Below are positions 34,326-46,289 of a stretch of 64,000 nucleotides of DNA, one piece after another. The stretch lies in contig CM055102.1 in the NCBI GenBank assembly GCA_029204225.1, positions 5,013,520 to 5,077,519 on the forward strand, in the 5' to 3' direction. The notes beneath the pieces are model-generated. The model made no database searches and had not been told where the DNA came from. It saw only the letters and a program-made list of their open reading frames with translations. This DNA is from Diphasiastrum complanatum. Taxonomy: Eukaryota; Streptophyta; Lycopodiopsida; Lycopodiales; Lycopodiaceae. A program made the position numbers and the translations under genes. Within the stretch, counting starts at the first letter, position 1. The number at the start of each line of letters is the position of its first letter.

Positions 34326-35140
34326 AGTTATGGACTTGGCTCATTACATTCGCCGCGTCCATTTACATTTACTTTACTTTATGCATAAGCAGGCCTTGGG
34401 CCCTTTTTATTCATTAGTGACACTTAGACTATATGGTTGGCCTTTGGTCTTATTATTCATTATTAGGCCATTTGGACATATTACTGGAGAGTGGGGGCCT
34501 TCTTGGAGGGCGCACTATTATCCCTCCCAGTTGGGCCCTAGCCACCGGAAGCTTCCTTTTAGGGCTTCCTCTTGGCTATAAGTAGAGAAACTGTGTCATT
34601 TGTTATTCAGCTGATGATATTGCTCTCTCTCTTTAGTCTCCTTAATCTCTCTCTTTCTTGCTTTCTAGGGCTAAGTCTTGCTTATGTGCTGCTTTCATAG
34701 CTTATGTGATGCTTTCTTAGCTTAGCTCTAGATCAGCTGTGGCTCTATTCGTAACTTGGTATCAGAGCACTTTCCTGAGCATAATCTTGGAAATTTTTTT
34801 TCTTTCGCTGCCTTGCCCTGCTCCATCGCTGCTCCTACAGCTCTATTGTTACCTTGACAACTCTGCTCCATTGCTACCCCTTATACTCCTTCCTGCCTAG
34901 CGCTCCCCCTGCTTTGCTCCCTCTCTTCCTCGCTGCCCAGCGCTCCTCCTCCTTCCCTTCCATCGCTGTCCCTGCCTTCCAACCTGTCACTTTCATCCAA
35001 CATTTTCCCAGTTTGCAGCCATCTTCCACAATCATTTCCCAGCCGGTCCAGCGCCCATCCTCATCCAAAAATCACCCAATTCCGTCATTGTTTGCTATTC
35101 CAAATTGCCAAAATCCTTCAGCCTGTTCATTGCTGCCCCA
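34326..35140 (+). mobile_element. Gypsy F2: 5' LTR, primer site and leader
   Basis: The LTR (34326-34755) and primer site TTGGTATCAGAGC (34756-34768) match F1 almost base for base. A shorter copy of the GCTGCCCAGCGCT leader follows to about 35100. F2 begins inside the F1 protease sequence, so it looks like a nested insertion of the same family. Its body is missing; minus-strand Gypsy G begins near 35146. Confidence 0.75.
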
Positions 35141-35145
35141 GTCCC

Positions 35146-36094
35146 TTCCCTCCTCAGGTGACATCGTTGGCGATGGCAAAGCCTGGATACTGTGCATGCA
35201 AGCCATGCACGGTTTCCCAGGTAGCATCACTGAGAGGTCGTCCATGCCATGCAACCAAGTACTCACGGAGCAAACGATTCCACAACTGTCTCTGCCTCCG
35301 GTCCAATACTCTTGTTGGTCCATGCATCACCTCCCCATGCTCCTGAAACAATACAAGGCCATCAACCAACAAGTTATTATTGTCATGTAAAACCTTCTTT
35401 AAGCGTGAACATGAAAAACAGGATGAACCTTACAACCAACAGACAAATCCAATTCATAAGCAACGCTATTAATCTTTTTAACAATTTTCCAAGGTCCACA
35501 ATATCTAGATGACAACTTATAACACTTCCCTATCTTCAGGGTTTTCGAGTCCTTTGGAATCCTGAGAAACACTATATCTCCTTCCTCGAACTCTCTTGGC
35601 GTACGATGGGAATACTTAAGATAAGTGCGAACCAAGGTAGAAGAGCTCTCCTCTTGAGACTCTGCATGGCCATGACTCACCTCCTGTTCCACTTTCTTAC
35701 AATGAAGATCTTCCTGCTGAGCCTTCCTTATCTCAGACAGTAAGTCATTTTCAATGACTACAAATGACATCTGATACACCACACGAGATAGTGCATCTGC
35801 CACACGATCCTCGACACTTTTCTTGTACCGAATCTCCATTAGGAATTCCTGCATGAGCTCAGACCATCTGGCTTGATGGCCTCTAAGGTCTGGCTGCTTA
35901 CAAAGGTATCTCAAGGTATCATGATCAGTGAATACCTCAAATTTCGATCCGTATAGATAATGCCTCCATGCCTTTAATGCATGAACTATGACATACAACT
36001 CCTTTTCATGAGTTGGATAATTTTTCTGAGCAGGGTTGAGCTTCTTGCTCTCGAAGGCCACATGCCTACCCTCTTGCATCAAAACGGTTCCCAC
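35146..36094 (-). pseudogene. Gypsy G RNase H, integrase C-terminus and chromodomain
   Basis: The frame 36094-35399 has RNase H motifs (AFESKKLNPAQKNYPTHEKE, FTDHDTLRYL, VEDRVADALSR), then passes without a stop into the integrase C-terminus (FEEGDIVFLRIPKDSK, YCGPWKIVKKINSVAYEL, HPVFHVHA). The integrase zinc finger and DDE core are missing, an in-frame deletion of about 300 residues. After a one-base shift, 35372-35154 reads PTRVLDRRQRQLWNR and YLVAWHGRPLSDATWE, a chromodomain that directs insertion into heterochromatin in chromoviruses. Confidence 0.8.
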
Positions 36095-36179
36095 AACAAT
36101 GTCACTCGCATCCGTATCTATAACATAGGGCTTTTGAGGGTCTACAATCTTTAGAGTGACGCACTCATCAATAGCTTGC

Positions 36180-37159
36180 TTCAGCTGATCAAAGTTGCTT
36201 GTTGCAGTTCAGTCCACTCACCAAATCTATTTTTTTGAGTCATATCAGTCAAAGGTGCTGCAATATAGGAGTATCCCTTAACATATTTTCTATAGAATAC
36301 TGCCAATCCAAGAAAAGAACGGATTGCTGTCAAATTAGCTAGCACAAGCCACGCAACGATCACAGCAACCTTCTTAGGATCTGGTTCCCTCCATCAGCAG
36401 ACACTACTATATGACCAAGATACTCAAATCTCCTTTTTAAACAATTGACTTTTTTTACTATTGGCAAACAAAGTGTTCTCCCTCAAAGTAGACAACATAG
36501 TTCTAAGGTGAGCCATATGCTTGACCTCACCAGCAATGTAAGTCAGAATGTCGTCAACAAAGTTTACGACAAACTTACTCATATACGGTCTGAGCACATC
36601 ATTCATGATGATGATGAATGTAGCCAGGGCATTAGTCAACCCAAATGGCATCACAAGATACTCATAGTGATCGAACCGAGTTCTAAAGGTAGTCTTGTGT
36701 ACATCCTCTTCACGAACTCTAACCTGATGGTATCCACTCTTGAGGTCTATTTTACTGAACACAGTGGCACCTGACAAGGCGTCAAGCAAATCATCTATAC
36801 GTGGCATAGGATATTGATGTTTAACCGTTATCTTATTTAAACCTCGATAATCCACACATATGCCATGATCCATCCTTCTTTTTTACAAGAATGATCGGAG
36901 AGGCAAAAGGGGAATAACTAGGTTGTATTTGCCCCTTGGCTAGATAATCATCAACCATCACACACTGCAGACTACTCTGACCAGTATTAGTAGACATATC
37001 AAGTAGAAAGCAAACACACATGTACTCACAATGGATCCTACGCAACTGCGTAGCTGAAACAAGCGGTCCAGGAGGCACATCCCGCTCACCACGAAGGGAA
37101 TGCGTCACACCATCAAGCTGGAACTCATACACGAGTATCCCATGATCATGTGCCAACAA
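36180..37159 (-). pseudogene. Gypsy G reverse transcriptase
   Basis: From high to low coordinate: IIVLKKKDGSW-type entry (SPIILVKKKDGSWHMC, about 36870), CVDYRGLNKITVKHQYPMPR, FSKIDLKSGYHQVRV, MPFGLTNALATF, the catalytic FVNFVDDIL and AHLRTMLSTLREN. The RT connection SFLGLAVFYRKYVKGYS lies at 36330-36260. Frame shifts at about 36870 and 36420 and short losses break it. It copies element RNA into cDNA in intact relatives. Confidence 0.82.
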
Positions 37160-37590
37160 ATGCCCAACACCACATCAAACCGCGCAAGTCGTGTTATTTC
37201 AAAATCCAACTCTTCTATGTAACTTTGTATAGTTAGTGGAATGCCCACAACCCTCTTATCCCAAATCTCTGTACCCTTTCCATCGGCCATTTCCATTGTG
37301 TACTGGTACTGGGATGGTTGAGTATTCAAACCTTTGTACCAAAGTTGAATTCAACACATTATGAGAGGACCCAGTGTCAAATAGAACCTGAACATCTCTA
37401 CCACACAGCTGTCCTCGCATAATAAGAAGTGTTAGGAAATTGATACCCTTGGCGAGCCGATTTTGACAAAAGCGTTGGTGGAGCCGTGTCCACTCTCCTG
37501 ACCACCGAAACATTCATGAGGCGTGGAACATCTGGATTGGCTTCCTGCTCGATCTCTTCCACTATCATAGGTGTCGGAAATTGATAGGTT
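37160..37590 (-). pseudogene. Gypsy G protease
   Basis: VQVLFDTGSSHNVLNSTLV (37395-37340) is a canonical Gypsy retropepsin site. The upstream linker reads MIVEEIEQEANPDVPRLM. The frame changes at about 37513 and again at 37256. The gag portion is absent: the linker runs directly into a Copia-type LTR plus primer site. Confidence 0.75.
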
Positions 37591-37601
37591 ATCAGAAATG
37601 A

Positions 37602-37613
37602 GCTCTGATACCA
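37602..37613 (-). promoter_or_regulatory. Primer binding site downstream of the 37614-38306 LTR
   Basis: The minus strand reads TGGTATCAGAGC immediately after an LTR end CAATTTCTAACA. An LTR followed by a primer site should be a 5' LTR, yet the same LTR also acts as the 3' LTR of Copia E. Confidence 0.75.
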
Positions 37614-38306
37614 TGTTAGAAATTGAGAGTATGGCTGGCAGCGGAAGCTTGAGCAAGAATGGGCGGTGTTGGATCGGAAGCGCCACAGTTAGCAGCAGAA
37701 ATTTTCAAGATGAATGATTCAAATAAGCGCAAATGAACAATACAGTAATGAGACAAAAGTTGCACTCTGATCAATATCAACAATGAGTGCAATTGCTTGA
37801 AGTGATAACTTCAGCTTGATAGTTGAGCGTGATAATGCTGGCAACAGTACTTCGTCTTATTAGAAGATTGATTTGTGATCAACTTTCTCCTAAGTGCGTT
37901 CTCAGTTGATTCTATATTATAGATATCTACTTTGACAAATATCTACTTGCTAAATATCTGCTTGTTTAAAATATCTTTTAGCATTAAATGCTATCTGCAA
38001 TAAATGTATGTACAATAGTTGGTGAACTGTCATAAAGTCTTCTGACAATTTATTTGGATCGATCTTTCCCTAATGGTAAAAAGTCGCTTAGTTGATGGTT
38101 GGTGAAAAGTCCACAAAGTCGAATTTGATGGAGTTAGTAAAAACGCTGATGTCGAGTTTGAACATCTGTATATATCTACACGAGAGAAGTCAAAGTCGAT
38201 GACTTCGATATCTTCGATGAATTCGAAGTCGATGAAGTCGAACTTCGACAGATTTTCAGGATGCTCATTATTGAATGGATTTGGGGCCGAGCATCGAAAT
38301 TCAACA
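37614..38306 (-). repeat. LTR at the 3' end of Copia E
   Basis: It is 693 bp on the minus strand, starting TGTTGAATTTCGATGC right after the purine tract ATTAAGGGGG and ending TTTCTAACA. Repeated TCGAAGTTCGACTTCATCGA-type words fill U3 (38140-38260). Confidence 0.75.
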
Positions 38307-38311
38307 CCCCC

Positions 38312-38943
38312 TTAATGTGGATCCTGAAAATTTTTGATCTTCAGATTTAACGTGTCAATAAATCTGAGATGATGCTCCTTTGATAGAGCCTTTGTGAAGT
38401 AATCTGCTTCACAATAAATAGTCGTTGGATGTGACTGAGCAAGGTTGATATCTGCAAGTAGGTGCCTTAGCCAAATTGCCTCCTTGGTAGCATTCGTGGT
38501 AACTATGTATTCTGATTCGGTCGATGATAATGCCACTGAGGTCTGCTTTCGGCTTTTGCCATGATTGTATAAAAATACAAATTCAAAAGTTGATCTTCTG
38601 GTATCGATATCTCTTGCCCAATCCGCATATGTGTATCCTTCAAGAATATTGGCAGGTTGGCTGCCTCCATAACAGATGCTGAGATTTTTGGTTGCTTGGA
38701 TGTACTTCATGACCTTCATGAGTGCTTTCCAATGGGTTAGAGACCTGGATTCGATAGGAACTGACTGAGTGAACTGATCGAGTATGCAAGGTCTGGTCGA
38801 GTGCAGAGCATTGCATACATTAGTGAGCCGATGATGGAGTATTGCTTCATTTCCTCCTTTTCTGCCTCGGTATGAGGACATTGTTCCTTCGATAATTTGA
38901 GACCAGGGTCGAGTGGAAAGTAGCTCGATTTATAGTTGGTCAT
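38312..38943 (-). pseudogene. Copia E RNase H
   Basis: The order is PLDPGLKLSKEQCP, SLMYAMLCTRPDLAY, a shift, then VMKYIQATKNL, YTYADWARDIDTRRST, SVALSSTESEYI and KEAIWLRHLLADI. It then jumps from TIYCE to ADYFTKALSKEHH, losing the DN and KHIDI segment of RNase H in frame. Confidence 0.8.
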
Positions 38944-38976
38944 TCCATATTTTCCCAGTACGTTGGTCAGATATCT

Positions 38977-39765
38977 TTACTGGCTGATAAAAATCAGTCT
39001 GCTGGGTTGAATTTGGAAAATTTCGATTCCGAGACAATAATGAGCAGGACCCATATCAGTCATTTTGTACTCCTGGGCTAGCATGCATTTCGTATCCTTC
39101 ATTAGATTCAGATTGTTACTGAATAGTAACGTATCATCTACATAGAGAGTGATGATAATGAAGAAATCTGACACAGACTTGAAGTAAACATTCGAGTCTG
39201 CCGAGTTTGGAATAAAACCATTCTCGATTGGAAATGCATTGATTTTCTGGAACCAGGCTCTGGGTGACTGTTTCAGCCCATAGAGAGCCTTGTGAATTTT
39301 GCATACAAGGTGTTGCTTACCCTTCACTTCGTATCCCTCTGGTTGCGACATATAGATTTCCTCTTCGATAGTCCCATTGAGGAAAGCAGTTTGGACATCC
39401 ATTTCGCAAACTTCGAGATCGGCTGCAGTTGCAAAGGAGAGTAGTAGTCGAATCGAAGCATGTTCAACGACAGGACTGAAGGTCTCCGAATAATCCAGTT
39501 CTGGAATCTGGGAGAAGCCTTTGGCGACAAGCCTGGCCTTGTATCGATTTAATCTTCCTTTAGCATCATACTTGGCTTTGAATATCCATTTGCATGGAAT
39601 CGGATTTCGACCCTTTGGCAGTTGAGTTACATTCCAAGTTTGATTCTCTATAAGAGAATCAAATTGGGTGTCCATTGTAGCTTTCCACTGGTTAGCATCA
39701 GGTGTCGACATTGCCTCAGAAACAGTGGCTGGTTCCTGCACAAAGTAGAAGGCTGGATCATCCAT
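38977..39765 (-). CDS. Copia E reverse transcriptase (RVT_2), open 262 codons
   Basis: An uninterrupted frame covers most of the Copia RT: WKATMDTQFDSLIENQTWN, CKWIFKAKYDAKGRLNRYKA, GFSQIPELDYSETFSPV, MDVQTAFLNGTIEEEIYM, HKALYGLKQSPRAWF, ITLYVDDTLLFSN (catalytic YVDD) and YCLGIEIFQ. It is the best-preserved polymerase domain in the window. It is part of a Gag-Pol polyprotein rather than a gene with its own start; both flanks are broken, so no product is expected. Confidence 0.8.
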   Translation of the reverse strand: MDDPAFYFVQEPATVSEAMSTPDANQWKATMDTQFDSLIENQTWNVTQLPKGRNPIPCKWIFKAKYDAKGRLNRYKARLVAKGFSQIPELDYSETFSPVVEHASIRLLLSFATAADLEVCEMDVQTAFLNGTIEEEIYMSQPEGYEVKGKQHLVCKIHKALYGLKQSPRAWFQKINAFPIENGFIPNSADSNVYFKSVSDFFIIITLYVDDTLLFSNNLNLMKDTKCMLAQEYKMTDMGPAHYCLGIEIFQIQPSRLIFISQ

Positions 39766-39780
39766 AAATTGAGATGGAGG

Positions 39781-40940
39781 CTATATGGATCGGTTCGATC
39801 TTCTGGGTTGAACTTCGATCCTCTGATGTGGTTCAACTTGTCGAGGTTCAGACTCATTGTCGAAGTCGAGCTTGTGATAAGTCCCGAGTTCAAAGTTGTC
39901 GACTCTGGGATTGGAAGTCGATGGAGCTTTCCCCTTATGGTTGATAAATTTGTCTTCCACAAAAATGACATCTCTGCTCGTGAAAGTTTTCTGAGTGTCC
40001 AAATTGTAGAGCTTGTATGCCTTGTGGTCTGGGGAATAGCTAATGAAGATCGACTTTCTGCTGGTGTCGTCCAGCTTCTTTCTAGGTCTTCAGGGATCTG
40101 AGAGTAAGCATCCAAACACTCGAATATGCTTGAGTGATGGCTTCGATCCTGTCAACATCTCATGAGGTGCTTTGCCATTCAAGGCCTTAGTGATGGATCG
40201 ATTTTGTAGATAGGCAGCTGTAGTAACAGCTTTTGCCCAAAAGTTCTTAGGAAGGGAGGCATGGGCCAACATGCTCTTGGCACTTTCGATGAGTGTCCGA
40301 TTCTTCCTCTCAGCTACGCCATTGGACTGAGGTGAGTAGCTTGTTGTATACTGTTTATGTATTCCGTTGGCCTTGTAGAACTCCTTGAATTTTGTGGAGA
40401 TAAATTCTCCCCCTCCATCAGTGCATAGTTCTTTGATCTTCCTTTGGGTCTGATTTTCAGCAGACGCCTTGAACTACTTGAAGAACTTGAATGCTTCTGA
40501 TTTGTTCTTTAGAAAGTAAGTAGCAGTCCTTCGAGAGAAGTCATCGATGAAGGTTAGGAAATAGAGAGCTCCCCCTGTCGAAGCAGTCTGCATTGGGCCA
40601 CAAATGTCACTATGTACAAGATCAAGCAAACCTTTGGAAGTATGAACTGAATTAGACATAAAAGGACTCTAGCATGCTTGCTGATAATACAGCTTTCACA
40701 TGGAGAAGTTGATTTGCTAACAGAAGAAAGATCTTGCACTAGATTCTGAGTCGACATTTGCTGAATACTATTGAAGTTAAGATGGCCTAATTTGAAATGC
40801 CAAAGCATATCAGTTGATTCAGAAGTGGATGTATGAAGAGCTTGACTATTAGAAGAATAGTAGTGGCTGAGTTTGTATAGATAGCCGCTTCTTCTCCCAA
40901 AAGCTAGAACTTTTTGAGACTTGTCAAGAATTGTGCAGCC
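39781..40940 (-). pseudogene. Copia E integrase and GAG-pre-integrase
   Basis: From 40940 downward: GCTILDKSQKVLAFGRRSGYLY, WHFKLGHLNFNSIQQM, CESCIISKHAR (zinc finger), LVHSDICGPMQTA (first catalytic Asp), CTDGGGEF (second, 40425-40400), GVAERKNRT (Glu, 40310-40285), LPKNFWAKAVTTAAYLQNR and the TFTSRDVIFVEDKF tail. Frame shifts at about 40650, 40480 and 40090 break it. Its upstream end is interrupted at 40940 by hAT1. Confidence 0.82.
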
Positions 40941-41025
40941 CAATGTTTCGAGGGCTCGTTTCATACGTCGTTTCGAAACGCGTTCGAAACGTGTTTGAAA
41001 CACGTTTGAAACGGGATTTTTATTT
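40941..41025. repeat. hAT1 left end: TIR and subterminal repeats
   Basis: Seven or so variants of CGTTTCGAAACG, CGTTCGAAACG and CGTTTGAAACACG occur in 80 bp. Such palindromic subterminal words are typical transposase binding sites in hAT elements; binding here is inferred. Confidence 0.75.
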
Positions 41026-41784
41026 TAGGGTTTTTTTTGTTTTTTTTGAACGTGTTTTTGAGGGTTTACGCATGTCATAGACAGTCTGTAGTATCAGGAT
41101 TCAGTATGTGGTCACTGCCAACTGGTCACGACTCAGTGCTCACTTGACACTTTCCTCAGTCAATTGTTGATATTGTCACCATTCATTATACATATTACAG
41201 TCTCAATTTTCAAACATCCAGGAACTTCCAAAAATTGTAAACTTTCAACTTACTACTTACTACTTAGAAGTTACTAGTTAGTACTTACAAGTTTGAAGTT
41301 ACAAGTTACAACTTACAAATTACAAATTACAATGCACTGACCAGTGACCACTAACTTGGAAGTAACTTCAAGTTGGCAGTGGGCACTAAGTTCTAACTTC
41401 TAAGTAGTAAGTAGTAAGTTCTAACTAGTATTAAGTAATAAGTAACTAGTAACTACTAACAATTTTGAATTTACAAATCAGACTTCAGTGAATCACAAAC
41501 TACAATTCAAGAGCCAAAAGTTTAAACTTTAAAGTTTAAAATAAATCGTAAAAGCAATGATGCTATCAATAATCATGCTGCATAAATAACAAGAGTGTCA
41601 AGCGTGGCCTCGGCCCTCAAGGCTCAAGCCTGAGGCCCCATGAGTCTGAAGTCAACTGTCATATGTAAACAGTAATATGTATAACTAATATGCTAGAGCC
41701 CTCAGCCTAGAGTATGCCACTAATAACTATCATCTATGATCTATGCTGAGCAGTGAGTGCCCCCCCCCAATGCCCATCCAGGCT

Positions 41785-44700
41785 CTAGCCTCTAGCTGCC
41801 CGCCTCGGACGCTGTCGTCGTGGAGGCACTGGCATGTCCTCGGGCTCAATGTCATCCTCCCCATCATCAGAGTCACCCTCATCCTCCTCATCCGATCCCT
41901 CACCCTCAGTGGTGGATTCCTCATCTGAGTCAGAGCTAGAGGGACTCTCAGAGGTGTCTGAGACTGCTGCATGGCTCGGGCCCTCTCCTGCGCTCCTGGT
42001 CCTGCGTGCTGCAGCTCGAGTGGTAGGCCCTGCGCAATGCACACAAGGAAATTGGAATCAGGACTTAGGCTCGACTCTCGAGTCTCGACAATGGACATGT
42101 CATATTACTTTTAAGTTTTAACTTACAATTTACAAATTACAAATTAGTAATTACAATTTACAATCTAGTAATCTACTATATAGTATTTCTACAAAATTTC
42201 AAAGTACTAAAAGCCTACTAATGTAACGCAGTGAATCGGGGAATTGGGCATCGAAATCAACCTGCAGCTACTAAGGCCTCCCGATGGAGTAGAGCATAGA
42301 CATCCTCCTCCTCTTGTGATCTTGGTGGCAAGTCCGGAACCTTTGCCACATCGATCTCATCGGGATTAACCTACGAAAACTGAAATTAAACCAAGATTTT
42401 GATTCTCAATAGTAAGTACTAGTAAACGATTTAAAAAAAATAGCAAATTTGAAATGTAAATGTTGAAAGTTGAAAGTTGAAGCCTGAAGGTTCTAACTTC
42501 TTAGTGTAGAGTCTAGACTTTACTATCTAGACAAATCATGATTCATGGTACATACTAGACTCTATAGAATTCAGATTAATGATTTAATCATGAATCATGA
42601 TTCATTACCTGTATGGGCTCCCCAGTCTCTCTTAGCTTCTTCACAAGCCGTAGGTTGGCATGCACATACACCAACCTCTCCAGCTGCGCAGTAGAAAGTC
42701 TGTTCCTCCTCTTCGTATGAATAAGAGAGAACACACTCCAATTTCTCTCACATGCAACTGCTGCGCAATCTTGTGAGAGGACGCGGATGACAAGTTTTTG
42801 CAACTTGGGAACATCATTCCCATACTTCATCCACCATGAAACAGGGCGCAATTGCCCTTCCCTCAGCATGGCAGCTGCACGACCGAAATCGAGGCGCTCG
42901 GTCCTGAACATTCAACATTCATCACCATTCAAATTTCAAAATATATTAGTAAATATTAAATGCTTACAAACTACTACTATTAAGTTTTAACTAGCAGCTA
43001 GCTTAAGCCTTGGACTTCAAAGTTCATACATATTACATATACATACTACATAGATGAATACATATATGATATTACATACCTGGGTCCTGAATACATATTA
43101 CAATTTACTAATTACATAGTACATAGTACATACCTGAATAAATTCAAGTCATCCATGAGTGCATCCTGATCCCTGGGATCAGGATAGATAGAGGCGACGT
43201 AGGAATGCCATCCTTGCCTGAGCTCTCGATCATGGAATTGATCCTCCGTCCTCCATAGTGAATGAAGCAAGCAAGCCACGACATGCAGAGGTTGATGGAA
43301 CCATTGCCATCTGCCTAGAAATAGGCCCCTTACTTCTTCCAGCCTGCAAACAATCAGGAGTCAGGACTCAGGAGTGAAGTTTGAGGCTTGAGCATTCAAG
43401 TCTCAAGAGTCAAGATTCAAGAACTATTAAGATTTAACTAAATTCTAATCATGAATGTCAATGAACAATGAACATTGAAGATTCAAGAATCAACTTTGAA
43501 ACTTTTAACGTAGTTACTAGACTCTAGTAATATACTTGTCAGGAGCCATGGTGGTGCAACTCTGAAGCTGCTCTCCCAGCTTATCCATAAACTCATAAAG
43601 AAGGCATAAGGTGGAACCCTCTCTATCAGTAAGGCGAAGCACACTATAGATAGGCTGCATGGATATGACAATGGAGCGTGCATCATCCCAAAATAAAGTC
43701 CCCATCACGATCGCCTCAAATCTCCATAGCCTATCGGCAACAAGCAGGCTATACTATATAGCAAAATTCAAATTCTATGAGCACTGAAACTTGAAGCTAA
43801 AACAAAATTGCAATTTTCAAATCAAAAAATTGGAAACAGGTTGTCAGGTTGGAAGTTGGAACTTGGTTACCTAGTGGGGGTAGGCCTCAAGAGATCCAAG
43901 GTGGAATAGGACCTGAAGATGCTCAAGACCCTCTGTCTCTTGGTGACAAATCTCACCAAGAATCGTGCTATGTCTACAACCTCCTTGACCCAGGGTAATC
44001 TCCCAATGTCTTCAACTAGGAGGTCAAGACAATGTGCAGCACATGGACTCCAGAAAATCCAAGGGTACTTCTCATTCACCATCTTCCCCATGGCAACACA
44101 ATTGGACGCGTTGTCCGTGACAACCTGCATTGGAATTCCGACAAAGGTCGAATCATAACTCATGAACAATGAACATTCACCATTTAGCATTCCAAATGCA
44201 AATGTAAATTGCAAATGCAAATGGCAAGTGCACACTGCAAATTGCAACGTTCAAAACAATAATCACGATTCACAAAATGTAAGTTGTAACTTGTAACTTA
44301 CTAAGTTCTAACTTCAAAGCTGAGAGCTCAATGTCGAAAGTTTCAAAGTTGAAACTTGAAAGTGGCAAGTGGCAAGTGCATTCTTGGACAACATTCTCTT
44401 TTCCGACCTCCTCAATGGCCTGTGAGATGTACTCAAACAATCTCCTGCCATCCAATGCCATGTCTGGCTGCAACGTGTCAATGGATCTCAAAATCATGGT
44501 GCCCATGCAAGAAGACACCGATATATTCACAAGATGGCGCCTCCTTGCATCGGTCCACTGACCATCTGATATTATAGTCCATCCAAACCTAAAACATTCG
44601 ACAACACTTTTAAGTTTCAACTAACTAAGTTGCAACTTGCAATTTGCAAATTTGGAGATTGAAAGTTCAAAGTTAGAAACTTGAAAGTACTAATTTCTAA

Positions 44701-45653
44701 AGTAGTAAGTGGCAAGTGCAAAGGTATTGAAGATGTAAGGTTACAAGTATACCTCGACCATGACTTCCTAATGGGCTGTAGGTCAGCATCCACAGACTGC
44801 CGCTCAGCATGTAGCTCTCTCGTCCTCAATTGCTCCATGCTCGGGCCCTCCCACTCAACACCGATACAAGATACTGCTCGCATCATATCCCTCCATGCAG
44901 GGGTCTGTGCCACATGAAAAGGGAGGTCACACAAGTAAAAGCACCTCCTAACAGCAATAGCAGCTGCATCCCTGTGCGACTGTTGAAAGGCTGTCACAAA
45001 CATCCCTGCCTCTCACATGTCCTCGACCCCGTCCCCTACCAGTGCTACCAATAGCACTACTGCCGGCCCCACCAAATGGCACTACAGGAGTCTCTCCAGA
45101 AGAAGAAGGTGGAATGGATGCTGCAGCGGAGCTAGTGCCGGCTGCGATGGGGAATCTCGGCGCTCTGCCGCACCTGTAACAATAACATTGGTGTTACAAC
45201 TTACTACTAACTAGTTACGCAGCAGGCTTTAGGTAATAAATTATAGTCACTGGTCAGTGAGAGAGCTCAGGGAACAGTCACTAATTACTTAATACTCATT
45301 AGTAAATTGTAATCAAAGTTTAAAGTTATAGAATAAACTCCTAAGTTTTAGCTTTAGATCAAATTTCAAATTTTCAATCAATGTCATTGATCAAACAAGA
45401 TTCAGGAATCACCTGTGCCTGAAGTAGTGGCAGGAGAGTCGTCCCCGATCCCAACAATCCTCAGTGACTCTGGGGCCTGAGTGCAAACGACGATCTCATA
45501 TCCTCGAAGACGTAAAAGATGCGCCCTGATTCGAACGGGGCCACCTCCATAAGTGTTCCCGCAATACTTGCAAGTCCACTTCTTCGTGCCTGATGTGCCA
45601 TAAGCTGAATTAAGGGTGACGTGATCCCATAAGGGATCCCGCTGTCTGGGCAT
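41785..45653 (-). pseudogene. hAT1 transposase, nine recognisable exons
   Basis: Exon 1 (45653-45413) is a BED zinc finger: LWDHVTLNSAYGTSGTKK, WTCKYCGN and IRAHLLRLRGYEI. Exon 2 (45173-44753) has a Ser/Gly linker and CFYLCDLPFHVAQTPAWRDM. Exon 3 (44588 to about 44390) has FGWTIISDGQWTDARRR (DUF659). Exon 4 (44124-43871) has VVTDNASNCVAMG and PCAAHCLDLLVEDI. Exon 5 is 43753-43536, exon 6 43343-43134. Exon 7 (42903-42609) is the hAT dimerisation region with CERNWSVFSLIHTKRRNRL. Exon 8 is 42370-42262. Exon 9 (42029-41785) is an acidic Ser/Asp/Glu tail ending PRRAARG. Most splice sites are consensus. Exon 2 needs at least two frame corrections, so this copy is probably inactive. Confidence 0.82.
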
Positions 45654-45829
45654 TGCTAATAGCTATCTAGTGTCAACAAAACAATAACTGTATTAAATTC
45701 AGACTTCAAATTAAAAACTAATCCTAAATTCTAATTTCAAAATGGTCAACCTATGCTCTAAGTTCTAACCTCAATCTATCCTCAATCTATCCCTATCCTC
45801 TCTCTCTCTAGACTCTCTCTCTCTCAATC

Positions 45830-46028
45830 TCACACACACACACACGTCACGACAGTCTCAAGACACACATACACACCACACAGTGCACACACACAAACAC
45901 ACAAACAAAAACACAGTTAAAAGTTTAACACACCACCACACACACAAACACACCACCACACTCAAAGTTGATAGTTCACACACACTCCCTCTACTTCACA
46001 ATGCACACAAACACACAAACACTCCCTC

Positions 46029-46098
<70 letters not shown>

Positions 46099-46201
46099 CA
46101 AACACACAAACACTCCCTCTCTTTCACACACACATCACACACACACAAACACACAAACACTCCCTCTCTTTCACACACTCTCTCTCTCTCTCTCTCTCTC
46201 T
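45830..46201 (+). repeat. AC-rich minisatellite and CA/CT microsatellites in hAT1
   Basis: An AC-rich block includes a (CA) run at about 46036-46094, three repeats of an ACACTCCCTCTCTTTCACAC-type unit and a CT run at 46177-46201. It lies between the transposase start and the right TIR. His/Thr open frames across it are artefacts. Confidence 0.85.
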
Positions 46202-46289
46202 CGGGTTTTTCTAACGTGCCAAAGAGTGAAAACACTCACCTCTCGGGCCCCCGCTGTATTGCAAAAAAATTTGCGATTTTTCACTAGTC

